A DNA stretch of 64,000 bases from Crotophaga sulcirostris (lineage: Eukaryota > Chordata > Aves > Cuculiformes > Crotophagidae). Shown one piece after another: positions 49,940-61,563 of this stretch. Each line of letters begins with the position of its first letter. Position 1 is the stretch's first letter. The position numbers and the translations under genes are program-made. The notes under the pieces are model-generated. The model had not been told where the DNA came from and did not search any database. It saw only the letters and a program-made list of their open reading frames with translations. The stretch is from positions 232,629 to 296,628 of the forward strand of contig VYZB01000534.1 of NCBI GenBank assembly GCA_013397455.1. Direction: 5' to 3'.

Positions 49940-50420
49940 GGGTGTGTGTGATGGGGGTGAGAGAGCAGGGACTGGAGTGGGATCGCAAATGGAAGGGTCT
50001 GCATGCCCATGGTGCCAGCAACTGCAGACATTGCAATGAGAAGATGTAAGTGCCAGCAACCAGAGTGGGACCTTAGATCACTGGGGACCATGTGTCTGTG
50101 GTACCAGTAGCTGCAGTGTGTGGCTGTGGTAATGAGTGTGTGAGCACTAGCAAAGATTAAGCCTGGAAGACAGATATGTGTGTCTATCCAAGGGTGATAC
50201 CATTGAAAGAGCTGTCTGCTGGTGGGACCAGGAGAGTCCCACCAGCTGCCAGACAGACCAGAGGTCTCTAAGAGTAAGACCTACGTGTGTGTCTCTTAAG
50301 GGTGAGGCACTGGGGAGAGCAGGGCGTTCCAGCCACCTGTGTGTGAGCACATGAGACAGTCTGTACCAGCAACTGGAGCAGGACTATGGTCTGGGTGGCA
50401 GCAGCTGGAGAAACTGGGGT
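49940..50420. repeat. Degenerate tandem-like GT/CAG-rich repeat block, unclassified
   Basis: Similar phrases recur about every 50-140 bases: GTGCCAGCAACTGCAG (50012), GTGCCAGCAACCAGAGTGGG (50050), GTACCAGTAGCTGCAGTGTG (50101) and GTACCAGCAACTGGAGCAGG (50363); GTGTGAGCAC occurs near 50138 and at 50341; GTGTGTCT...AAGGGTGA occurs near 50178 and 50287. It could be a decayed minisatellite or part of an unrecognised interspersed element, perhaps a retroviral LTR. No family was recognised. Confidence 0.55.
50212..50256. repeat. Perfect 17-bp stem-loop with a 4-base bulge
   Basis: CTGTCTGCTGGTGGGAC (50212-50228) pairs fully with 50236-50245 plus 50250-50256. The loop is seven bases and there is one four-base bulge (50246-50249). 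It lies inside the degenerate repeat block. Confidence 0.7.
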
Positions 50421-50844
50421 CCTAAGGCTGGCTGCTAGGTGGACCGATGGAGGCATCTGCATTGTAGGTAGGCATAGATATATCTTCGGTAGTTGATTTC
50501 CGTCCTGCTCAGACTGGAGAAGGGAGCAGGATGCGGCTGTGGTGCTACCTGTGTGTGTTTAAGTGTTCGATGTATCTCTGTGGCTGACTATGGTATGTAA
50601 GTATATGCATGTGTGTGCCAACAAGGGGTGCATGCTGAGCCTTACTCCTGGTTCAACCTGGGGACTTGGAGCTGCAGCAGCCTCCCCTCTTATTGGCTGC
50701 TAGATTTAAACCCCTCATGAATGCAGAGGGAAGTATGATGCTATGCAACAAGTTTATCTTAAATTGTGAGGCTATTCTTACAAATTAATAAGTGAAAAAC
50801 GTCACACCCAGAATTTTGCATCTTCCTGGCTTTTGTCATATGTT
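50421..50844 (+). other. Intronic, downstream flank of the repeat block
   Basis: GT-rich sequence fading into ordinary intron. No gene or known family is recognised. Confidence 0.45.
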
Positions 50845-51012
50845 CATAGAATCATTACAGTTGGAAAAGATTTGTAAGATCATGCAGTCTAACCGTCAGC
50901 CCAGCATCACCACGCCTACCAAACGATATCCCAAAGTGCCACGCTTACGTGGTTTTTGGACACCGCCAGGGAAGGAGACTCCATCACTTCCCTGGACAGC
51001 CTGTTCCATCAT
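50845..51012 (-). mobile_element. CR1 LINE, 3' fragment
   Basis: CATAGAATCATTACAGTTGG is followed by AAAAGATTTGTAAGATCATG, the CACCACGCCTACCAAACGAT block and GACAGCCTGTTCC, the antisense CR1 3' end of a subfamily also seen at 61.3 kb. Confidence 0.9.
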
Positions 51013-54000
51013 GACTCACTAAAATTCATCTTCTGTTATTACTTCATTTAAAGCTATGTCAAATCAAGTGTGTGAATGTAGTCCTATGAACTAAAATTAT
51101 TTTTAAATTTCACTGCAGTCCTTCTGAATGGAACATTGCATGCACACGGAGAATTTATGTACTGAGTTTAAATGAGATGTTACTTAAGGAGATAAAGGCC
51201 AACTTGGCTGATGTTAATTTATTCTGCAGGTGCCTTGTTCTGAAAAGCCTCTTGGAAAAGTCCCTTCCAAATGTCTTTTGTAATCTTGTTTTTCCTTCAC
51301 TTTTGCAGAGAGAGGTGTTAACAATGATGATTTTGCCGAAAACTCCATAGTTGTATTTTTAAAATCTGTGTATCAAGAGAAAAAAGTATATCTGGTCTTT
51401 CAAGAAACTGGCATTCGTAGTGTAGCTGAGTGATGTTGGGCAAGGAGTGAAACCTAGAGTGCCACAACGTGAAATTATATACTCCAAATAACTTAGAGAT
51501 TATTCAGGTTTGGTCTCCTGCCTAATGGATGCATTGCTCTTAAGTGCACATGATTCCTAACTATCCTTTTAACATTTGCCTTGCACTTTGCGTTCTTTCT
51601 AATTTTGTTCATACACATGCCAATAAATAGCATGTTATTAGAACAACAAAAGAAAAGCAGGTTTTGTTGACTGAAGGGCAAGGAGATGTGCTAACAAGGC
51701 ATACACCTAGAATCTTAGGCGTTTTCCTGATTTGTCTTTCTTCTGAATACTCTATGTAGCGTGCTACCTATTTTGCTTGGTGGTATGGTAATGCACAGAT
51801 TAAAGTATTTAGTTTCAACAGGTGTTGAGTGCTTAGTCTCAGCAGCTCAACTGTATAGTTAGGCAGAAAAAGAAACTACGAAATGCAGTGTATGCTTATA
51901 CAAGAAATAACTAGGTTTTCCCTTCTCCAAAATCAAATAGTTGATTTAAGTAAGCAAATTAAAGCAATTTCAAGCTATTTTTTTATCTCTAGTTTTATTT
52001 GAGGGAATGGGCACATCTTTGGGTTTATGGGTTTCCTTAAGAGACCGCCCTGCTGTGTTGAGCACCTGAGCTTCATCTGATTTATTGTTCTGATTTTAGT
52101 ATCTACAGTAGAGGAGCCTGTTGTAGATGGGGGAGCAGTTCTGTTTCCTCTCTGCTACAGTCACCACACAGAGCTGGTGAGCAGTCTGACTTTCCTCACC
52201 TTCTAAGTAGTGGTATTTGGACTTCACTTTTATCTTGTGATTGTTCATGATTTCACAGGCTCAAGTGCAGGTTTTACGTGTTGGGGCATGTTGATGTATA
52301 TGGCACCACCTGTGCTTACCCAGGTATTTTTTCTGAAGGAGGTGGGAGGAAAGACAGTACTCTGAGGAAAGTGGAAACTGGCAGGACTGAGTACAATGTC
52401 ACAAGAACAATGAAACTCTTCTAATTTTGAAGTTGAAAGCTCTGATTGCTTCCTAAATCTTTTAATAAAATATCTCTTCTGGTCACAACAGAAAGCTGAA
52501 ATAGAAAAAGAATGAAAAATTATGATTAGGCAATTTAATTGTGTGTAGGAGCGTATTTATTAGAGGTAGATTGATATTCATGCTAGCTCTTAAAACAACA
52601 AAACCAAGAAGCCTCTAAACTCTTGGAAAAAATCACCACGCTTAAAAAGCTAGACCAAGATTCTAATTCTCTGCCCTTCTAGAAGCAATGATATATAATC
52701 TGACAAAAAATGAGCATGCTATAGCCTAATACGTCATTATTGGTGTAATAAGAAAGCTATTCCATGCTCTACTTGCTTTCATGCTATTAATAAAAGGCTG
52801 CCACGTTATGTTACTTGTTTGAGCTGTGACTTAAATTTTTTACCCTTCAAGCAGGCCAAATGCAGTGATCTGATGCCCATTACATTATTTCATATACAAA
52901 GTCAGATGAAGTGACAGAGTAGCTGCAGGTTATAATGCTTTGACATTTCAAGTACGTGCAACAAAAGGCGTCAAGAGACTTTGACAGCTAGTGAACTACA
53001 TCAACAATGCCTAACATAATTGAAAGGTTGTGATGTAGTTCAATTCAATGTGATAATAAATGGAATACCAGTATTTTACTGTATGCTAACATTTTTTGTG
53101 GAAACATACATCTAAATATGTCGCACCTATATCCCACCCGGTCAGCATCTGAGCTGAAATTAGTTTGAGACTGTAAGTGAGAATTGTTTGCCATATTCTT
53201 GCTTGTCCTTAGACATTTGCCAATGCCCACTGTTAGTGTAGACTGTTATTTGTCTGCTGTTTGCTTTTAACCAGGTCTGGTTTTCTCTAGACTCTTGTGC
53301 TAAGACATAGTAGGAATTTTCATATTAATGCCATGCTATTGGTAACTTCAAGACCCAGAAAAGTTCTAGCAGACCTTAAAATAGACCAGTGTGCAAACTT
53401 ATGTCTCTGCTTGCCATTGAGAAGAGTTAAGCAATGATGGTAGAAAAGGGGAATTGGAAAAAAAACTTGAACAGGAGCCGTAACTGAGCAAAAGGCACAC
53501 ACACCTCAGGTAAGACACAAGCTTTTTGGGCATCCTCAGGAACAGCGTAGTAGTGTGGGAGGATATGAATATAAGTATTCAGATGTAGCATGCTGGTGGA
53601 GACACTGAAGTGGTTAATGAAAAATATTTGGATGAGAAGGAGCTGTCAAAGGTGAGTATTTGAGAGGTGGTACTGCTAAATGGAGGGGTGATGAACTGCT
53701 AGACCAAGTTAGAACTTGCAGAGGAGCTGAATGTTTGTTGTTTTCAGTGAAGAACTACTGGGAAGTGTAGGAGGGGGCAGTGAAAGGACAGGTGAATAAA
53801 AAGGCAGGGATTCTCTTTTAGTCCTAGGGATTGGAGAGGCCCTCTACCTGTTGTCAAAATCCGCTGTAATAAAATTCAAAAAGAATGCTAGTTTTGTTAT
53901 TAATGGATTTTTATCATTCCTTAAACTGAAAACAGAAAACAAAGCTGTAGAACAGTTTGTTTAGATGTTTCACTGGTTGATGAAAGCCCAAGAAAAAACT

Positions 54001-55059
54001 TTCATCCCTCTTTTGAGTTTTAATGTGTCAGCCCATTAAGTCGTCTTAAATGGTGCATATAAAAATAGACAAACTGATTAAGTGCAGAGTCGTCTATGCT
54101 TTTATCAAAATGCTGTGTGCCTTTTAAAAAAGGTACCAGACTGAAATACCTGTTTTAAAATGAGCATACTGATGCTATAAGCATTTTGAGAGACTTGATG
54201 GAAGGAAGATCATCAATTTGACTGCAGTATATAGGTGCAAATATGTAGGAATTGCATCACAGATTAGTTGCTTTAGTAGAAGTGTGTTGTATGATTAAGG
54301 AAAATGGGATAAAGTAAGATATATTAATTGATATGGATTGAAATACAACCTAAAAGGGGACAGAGGGGTTTAATATTGTAGCTGTGCTGCTGACCACATA
54401 ATCAGAATACTGACATTTTCGTAAAATACCAGAAGGCATGCAAGAATGTAAGGAGAAGAGCTGTGGTAGTAGCACAAAACTTAGTTTGATTTCAGGAGGG
54501 AGGAAGGAGAAAGCTCACAACTGAATGTGATGACAAGAGTTTTTTCAACTGTCAAGGATGTTCTTCAATCATCTGCCTCAATGTGCAAAGAGGTAATTTT
54601 AATCTTAACAAATGCAGCAGGTCTGGTTCAGGGTGTTATTCAGCAATCATCTTGTAAGCATTACCTGTGTTCTACTGTTATTTGACGTTTCTCTATGAAT
54701 AGAAACATCCCAAACTTTTTTAGTAGAACTTATCCTCCTGCTTCCCAAAAACTTAAACAAGCCTCATGGGTTTAGTGAAGGCAAATAAGAAGCAATGGAA
54801 AGGTGCAACTGTGAAAGTGTAGGTTGTCTTGCATGTGTCATTGAGACCAGATAAAGACAGCAAATTGGAGACTTGGAAGTTGCATATATCAAAAAACAGT
54901 TTAAAAAAATAAAATAATCTACTGGTTAAATGGGATAAAGAAAGCTGATGATAATCCTTAAAGGAGCAGAAGTCTTACTTAATAAAACAGGAGGAGGAAG
55001 AGAGTGGCAAATTCAAAATTAAAACCTTAAGATTATATCACTGACAGTGGGACACTTGC
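51013..55059 (+). other. Intronic, no exon or repeat family recognised
   Basis: Ordinary AT-rich intron sequence. The last kilobase may hold further unrecognisable parts of the old LINE that becomes clear after 55,060. Confidence 0.5.
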
Positions 55060-56220
55060 AAGGAAGGCTGTAGACCCTTAAGCAAACAGCATGTCGGAGA
55101 AATCTCAGAGATGCTGCTACGGCAGACAAGCTGCAGGAGTTCTTTGCAGTAGTGTGCACTGTGGAGGAATGGAGAGAAATTCCCAGACTGAAGAGTTTCT
55201 TACAGGCGTGGACAAGAGGAACTGTCTTGATTAATGTGTTGAGAGTGAATCAGTAAAATGAATAAGAAGGTATCATGCCAAGCAGATGATATTCACTCAA
55301 GTTGTAAAATATCTCAGATATGGAAGTGTCAGATTTTTTGTAAGTATGTAATCCATCTGGTTGTGCACGCCAGAGGAGTGGAAGAGACAAGTGTGATGCC
55401 ATAGGGGCCTGGGAGAGAAGTAGAACTGGGAGTTTCAAGGAAATGAAGTATCATATAAATTCTGTAAACACATAAATAAAGTCAAGAGATGATAGCTTTT
55501 TTTAGCTAGAAATCATGCTTTGCAAAGCAGTTAGGCTCCTTTGAGGGAGAAGCAAGTATAAGGCTGGTGTAATGCACTTCGATTTATAAAAAGCATTTGA
55601 CAAGACCTCCTGCCAAAGGCTTTTAAAGGAAGTCAGCTGTTGTGGATTAAAAGGAACTGCCTCTTGTTGTATTAATAACTGGCCAGAAGATAAGAAAAGG
55701 GTAAGGCTAAATGATCAATTTCCACAGAGGTCTTTCCACAGGAATCTTCAAGGATATGTGCCCTCAGAAAATTCAGACATGTTCTAGACAAAGGAACAAA
55801 ACACGCTGATGTTAAGATAAGAATACAAAATCACACAATCCAAAATTGATTGAGAAATTCAATAAGAATTTCAAAACAGAGAAACTGGACAATAAGGAGC
55901 TGCTGAGATTCAACATTACTACATGTGAAGTAATGTGTACTGAACAGGAGAATGTTAAGTTCTATTTAGGTGGCTGCCTTAACAGAGTCCTAGTTGCCTG
56001 TCATCCTATGGGAGAAATTCTATTGTTATCATGGCTTATTCTTTGAAGGCATAAGCTTTATGATCAGAGGTAAAAAAAAAAATGAAACACAGGCAGAAGT
56101 GTTTAGGAAAGGAGTAAAAGATGAAACAGAAAACATCATTAATATTACTTGGTGTATTGGATACTGTATGCATCTTTGATTCCTACCTCAGACCATGTGT
56201 AAATCTAGTAGTGGTGACTG
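55060..56220 (+). mobile_element. Ancient CR1/L3-like LINE, reverse-transcriptase region, decayed
   Basis: The stretch follows the order of an L3/CR1-type ORF2. The GCAGGAGTTCTTTGCAGTAG block (55133) is followed by the GATGATATTCACTCAAG block (55285), then an RT motif-A remnant at 55578-55604 reading F-D-L-stop-K-A-F-D-K, then GCTTTTAAAGGAAGTCAGCT and AACTGGCCAGAAGATAAGAA (family: RLLKKLS...INNWLKDRK). Near 56100 GGAAAGGAGTAAAAGATGAA and ACAGAAAACATCATTAATAT match the later polymerase part. It is full of stops and gaps, far older than the other CR1 copies, and in the same orientation as ATP11A. Boundaries are approximate. Confidence 0.75.
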
Positions 56221-57517
56221 GGATAATCACTGTGGCATGACTTCCATTTGAGGGAAAGCTAAACAGGATTGAGCAGTGAGAGGAAAGTTTGTGGGCAGAA
56301 CTTAAGTAGGAAGTTCTCGTGGAAAACAGAGTTAAAAGCTTCTATGCTTTTTTTTCTAGGAAGTCCCACCACTTTCATTACAGGTGAGTTTCCATTACGT
56401 GGTTTACTGTGTGAGTACGGAAGATAGTTCGCAGAGTGGATTTTATGGAGATGGTTACGGAAGATCTTGGAGAACAGTCCTGATCAGTTTAAGATGTGTT
56501 GCTAATTACAGGAAAATAAAACACTGCAAAAATACCCAGCTTTTCAAGGCTGTCATGTAAAGTATCAGTAATCCTGTTGTCTATGAGCAGTTGTCTCCTG
56601 TGTAAAACTTTGAAAATTTTTGTTTCCATTATCTACATATAGGAATACAAATGTGGGTTGTATTAACTTGGGTATGTGAACTTTAAAGCCTGAAAAACAG
56701 CACTCGTAATAGAGGTATTAATCACTTACAGTCCTCACTATCTAAAACAGGAGAAGCTATAGTGAAAACTTCCTTCAGGCCTGAAGTGACAACTTCGGCC
56801 ATAACTTTTGCCTTCACAAAGGGGAGGATAAGAGGGAACTCTTCTCACGTGGGCTGGATAGATATTGAAAACAGCAGTTCTGTTTAAAGGTCTGAATTTT
56901 CTATTTAATGCTGTCAGTACTTACATCTAATTGCAATGCAAGAGGGAATGAATTGTAGCTTACTCCTTACAAAAAGGTGGCAAATAGACCTTCAAATTTT
57001 TTATATTATTCCAAACAGAAACGGTAAAATAAATTTAATTGTCAAATAAGAAATTGAGCAAATGTTACAAGGTACTAACAAAGTTCTCAAAACTCTTTTC
57101 AATCCCAAAATGATTCAGTTTAAAGAAAAATTTAAATGCATCAGGATCTTGTGCAAATTCAAATGGATGGAAACTATTTTTTTCTGTATTGAGTTGTAAA
57201 GTGTGCGCATTAAGTTATTTAGTCTTTAGTCATATATTCAGTCTTTTCTGAGCAGAATGGGAAGCCCCCTAACAGTATGTAATTCCATAATCTAACAAGA
57301 TATTGAATTTTGAAATGGGGTGGACTAGCTTTCTCAAATTGCAAAACCAGCTCTGAAATTAACTTGCTTGTTTACATTTTTATCAACTAATTTCTGTTTT
57401 CATGCTTTTCCCTCTGATGTAACTTACTCCATTTGAGATGACATTTAACTGAGCCCTTCCTCTTTCTTTGATCTGTTCTCCCTTGTCACGTAGAGGAGTG
57501 GTTCTATCACCTTCTTT
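56221..57517 (+). other. Intronic, nothing recognised
   Basis: AT-rich intron sequence without a recognisable exon, RNA gene or repeat. Confidence 0.5.
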
Positions 57518-57573
57518 CATAGAATCATCTGGTTGGAAAATACCTTTGAGATCAGAGAGTTCCAGCCTCAGCT
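57518..57573 (-). mobile_element. CR1 LINE, short 3' fragment
   Basis: CATAGAATCATCTGGTTGG, then AAAATACCTTTGAGATCA and GTTCCAGCC, is a 55-base antisense remnant of the CR1 3' end. Confidence 0.75.
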
Positions 57574-60500
57574 GGAGCCTGAAGTGGAGAGACAAGTTAT
57601 TTTAAAACTTGCAATGTGGGTACAGACTGTAGGAAGGAAGATACTTGTTTTTTATTGCAGGCAATATGAAAAGTAGTGAGTGCATGCTGTTAAGAGGGTC
57701 CATAAGAATAGGACTTTATATTGACATGCTTTTTATTTGACTATATGGTTTGCTGATTGTAACAGTTTTTAAATAAGGCAATTTGAGAACAGTAAGAATA
57801 TAAATAGATATGTCCACCACATTTCTCACTACCTCCGAACTGATTTAGGATTGGACGAAAAACATTTTGGGGACTGACATGCAAGAGGGGAATACCTTGT
57901 GAACCATGAGGCCGGAGTTAGTGAGTAATACAAACAAAAGAACTTACCAGTAGCTGCAGAACATAGTTATCAAAGCAACATGTTAAGTGTCAGACAGTAA
58001 GCCACTGTAGAGAGACAGCTGGAGACAACTGCCTTTACACCCTATGACTTAGGGTTATCTCTCTTTGCTTTCACTTCTATCTGTCAGCTGTTTAGGGTTG
58101 TCTCTTATCAATTTAGTGCTCCACATCTTCTGCAGGATATAAAGTTACATTTATAGTAAGTGTTATGTTTTAAAACAAACTGGAATCTTTCACAATTTGA
58201 TGCTTTGTTTTGTACGGCTTGCTTTTAGGAGAGGAGTAGAGAGGGCCGCAAAGAATGAAGGGACTTGCGTTTTGATTTTATGTAAACTTAATGGACTGAA
58301 GATGTGTAAGATGTCCTATTTTCAATGCTCTCTGAAACAGATTGATTAAAGCAGATGCACTTAAATAGCTGACCTAGCAGAAGAGGTTTCTGAACATAGT
58401 CTTTAGCGAAATGTATGAAGGGTTAGATGAAATGGAGGTCATGTTCTTAGTTTAGAGTTGTTTTTTTACAAAGTTTGACAGAATCAGGGTTAGTCTGGTT
58501 CAAACAATGATATATTTAGAGCCACATACTACAGGCTCAGAACAGGAAATTGATACAAATTGAGGATTTTTATTTACTGCATTAGAAATTATATCTTAAG
58601 AGGACTGCTTATGAAAGGTTGTGGTTTTTCTTCAAATTAAAATCTGTGAGAGAAAAAAGAAGTTACAGCTGAGACTTCAGGTTTGTTTAAATCTGTTACA
58701 ACTGAGAATAATCTGCAGTTCTATGAAACACTGGCTTTTCTCAGTATGGAACAAATGACTGAGCAATAAAATGTAATTATTCAACCTGGATTTTTTGATC
58801 TTGTGTTTCTAATCTTAACTTCCTGATCTGAATTTGATCTGGATGTCTATTTAATGTTTTAAACTTATTTTTTCAGTTTAATTTTTGTTGAACTGACACA
58901 ATAGTGAACTTTATATGGTGATGAGAATTGACCACCCTTCCCTCTTAGCAACTTATACTCTGGACTTCTTACTGTGATAGTGAAAAGTCACCTAAATATT
59001 AAGAAAACTGTATACAGCTATCTCAAGTTAAATTTTTTGTGAACTCTTCTGAAGATTATTTTATTTTTATCTATTTTAAGAAAACTCAGCTTTTACAAAA
59101 GCCAGTCAAATGTTGTCCCTGTTAGTAATCATAATGGGACTTTTGGAGTGCTTGGAAGAACAGTACTGGCACAGCATGGCTCTTAAGCCTCTGTCTGTGT
59201 AGAATTTTTTCAGTCCTTTCTGTCAGAGGAGAATTAAACTCCAGTTTAAAACATAGCCTAATCCATACCAGGTCCAGATTTTTGAATTAAAAAAAATCTT
59301 TGGTTGTGTGTTCTGCAGAAGTGGTTAACAAATGTTTTTTGAGTTGAAGTTCCAGTATTCACTGTTATTTTGCTGTTGCAACTTAAGGCTCTTTCTCTAT
59401 GAAGATAATGTTAGTTTGCAAGGATTCATATGGAAATCGGCTATGACAGGATTAAGATTGCAGAGAGCTGGAACGGGTTTACCTTTAGGGACCACGACTG
59501 TTGAAAATAATCTGTTTAAAGGTAAAAATATTTGACTTCGTTTGCAGTTTATGTGCACCAGTCTTCTCTATAGGTAAAATGCTTCATGAAATCAACCCCT
59601 GATAATTCCACATTTGTTTGAAATGTCAAAATGTGTCTGTTCAAATAATTAGAAATCGTATTATTTTTGTTTTGTCAGCTAAGTCTGACACTATATTGAA
59701 ACATCATCATGAAATTGCTTCTGCGACTTTTGTTTTTTTTGTGGTTTACCATTTACACAGTAAATTACTTATAATCTCTTTTCCTGCTTGAGTATTGTTA
59801 AAGCAGCTAGTGCTGTGTAATGTGGGTCACTGGCAAAAAAAATGTACATAATTTAATAATTGTCTGAACAGACAAAATTATTTATGAAGAGGAGAAGATT
59901 GATACACTTACTGAAAAGTAGGTTTTCAATAGTTTTTGCTTGCTTCATGCTTAGGATTTTTTTCCCTTACCTTAAGGCACTGGATGCATTGAGCAGTTCA
60001 GATTTAAACTCAATATCTTCCTGTAAGAACAGGGTTTTGAACTGTTCTCTTTTTTTTCAACTGAGAATAAGTATTAGTGATTCAGTCAGTTTATGTTGCT
60101 GTATTATTATTGGAGAAAGTAGGTTTGCATGACTTCCTGCTCATGCTAGTGTCCTGGAAATTATCTGGAGAATTGTGTGGTTCATGCAATTGCTCATTTA
60201 CAGAATATCCTCTCAAAGCTGAAGTGATTGTTATTCTCTAATTTAATGTGCAGAAAGAATGCAGGTTCATATTTCGAGTCAGCTTCTAGAGCCCCTTGAT
60301 TTTAAAATCAAGATAAGAAAACATCAATGCAAGTCGGTTGCAGTATTTGGAGCAGTGCTTATAAAGGGGAAGTTTCTTCCATTACGGCAGAAATGTTTCT
60401 GTCTGTTTACTGCCACAAAACAAAGTCCTTGAAAAATGACAGATAATTTTATAGATGCATATGGAGTGTGAAGTAAATACCTTGAACATGTATTGTTGGA

Positions 60501-61307
60501 GTGTTAGTGTCAGTGCCGCTTCGGTAGTAGTGCTTATCTTTAATGTATTTCTGTCAGAAATGGAATAGTTTCTCTGTTTTTGTGTCAATTCCTTTTTTAA
60601 TGTGGAATCATATTTATCAAGAACTTTACTTTGGCAACATGTAAATGTGCCAGATTCCAAACAGAAGAAACACTATTTCCCAAAGGACTTCTACCTATTT
60701 TCCATTGTTCCTTTCATGATCCCTCCTTTCCTTTGGCAATTTTTTCTCCTCATTCCAGGCTATTTTACTTCTAGTATTCTATAATATGGTGTTATCTCAC
60801 AGATACTACTGTTGCTAGGAATGGCTCACAATTGCATAGAAAATGAGAATACTGGACCTACTGATCTTCATGTGTTCAGAGCACACTTTATTGCAAGGTG
60901 ATTCTCTTCCTCAGCATTACTCCTTTTGGCTCACTGTGTACGATTTATTTTTGTTCTTATGCCTATGCTAGCCTATTTTCTTGTTCAACAAAACCTATTC
61001 TGAAGTTTAATTTGTCACACCCAGATTAAATGTTCTTCTTGTTTCAGAAGAGTGAAATTCTTCTCTCTGACTGTCCCTGGTGAACAGTCGTGTCCAAAGA
61101 GTGTTAAACAGTGGTAGTAAAATGATGCAGCATTTTGTAAGCTTTGTCCCAGTTGAGTACTAAATAAGCTTTTGGAAATTTTTGAAGATAATGTTTATAT
61201 TTATTGCTGTCTTCACAGTAAACTTTCCTAGTGTTCTTACTGTTCTCCCAGCTCTTGTTTATAGATGCTGGCATTTTGCCTGGGTTTTGGGTGCTTTACA
61301 TGCCTAT
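57574..61307 (+). other. Intronic, nothing recognised
   Basis: AT-rich intron sequence with only short chance frames of at most about 90 codons and no known repeat family. Confidence 0.5.
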
Positions 61308-61563
61308 TATAGAATTGTAAAGGTTGCATGATCTTGAGGTCTTTTCCAGTCTAAGTGTCAGCCAAACACCACCATGCCTACTAAACCATGTCTCGAAGTG
61401 CCACATCTACGTGTGGTTTTGAACACCTCCTGGGATGGTGACTCCATTCCCTGGATAGCCTGTTCCAATGCTTTACCACTCCTTCAGTAAATAAATTTTC
61501 CTAATATCCAATCTGAACCTCCCTTGGTGCAACTTGAGTCTGTTTGCTCTTGTCCTCTTCATG
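61308..61563 (-). mobile_element. CR1 LINE, 3' fragment
   Basis: TATAGAATTGTAAAGGTTG opens the antisense 3' end. GTCAGCCAAACACCACCATG, AAGTGCCACATCTACG, TGGATAGCCTGTTCCAATG and TCAGTAAATAAATTTTCC follow in CR1 order. It belongs to the same subfamily as the copy at 50.8 kb. Confidence 0.9.

Noticed and set aside
49400..50750. Solitary retroviral LTR
   Set aside because: AATAAA, ATTGG and TTTAAA occur but I could not find TG...CA ends or a target duplication, so it was kept only as an unclassified repeat.
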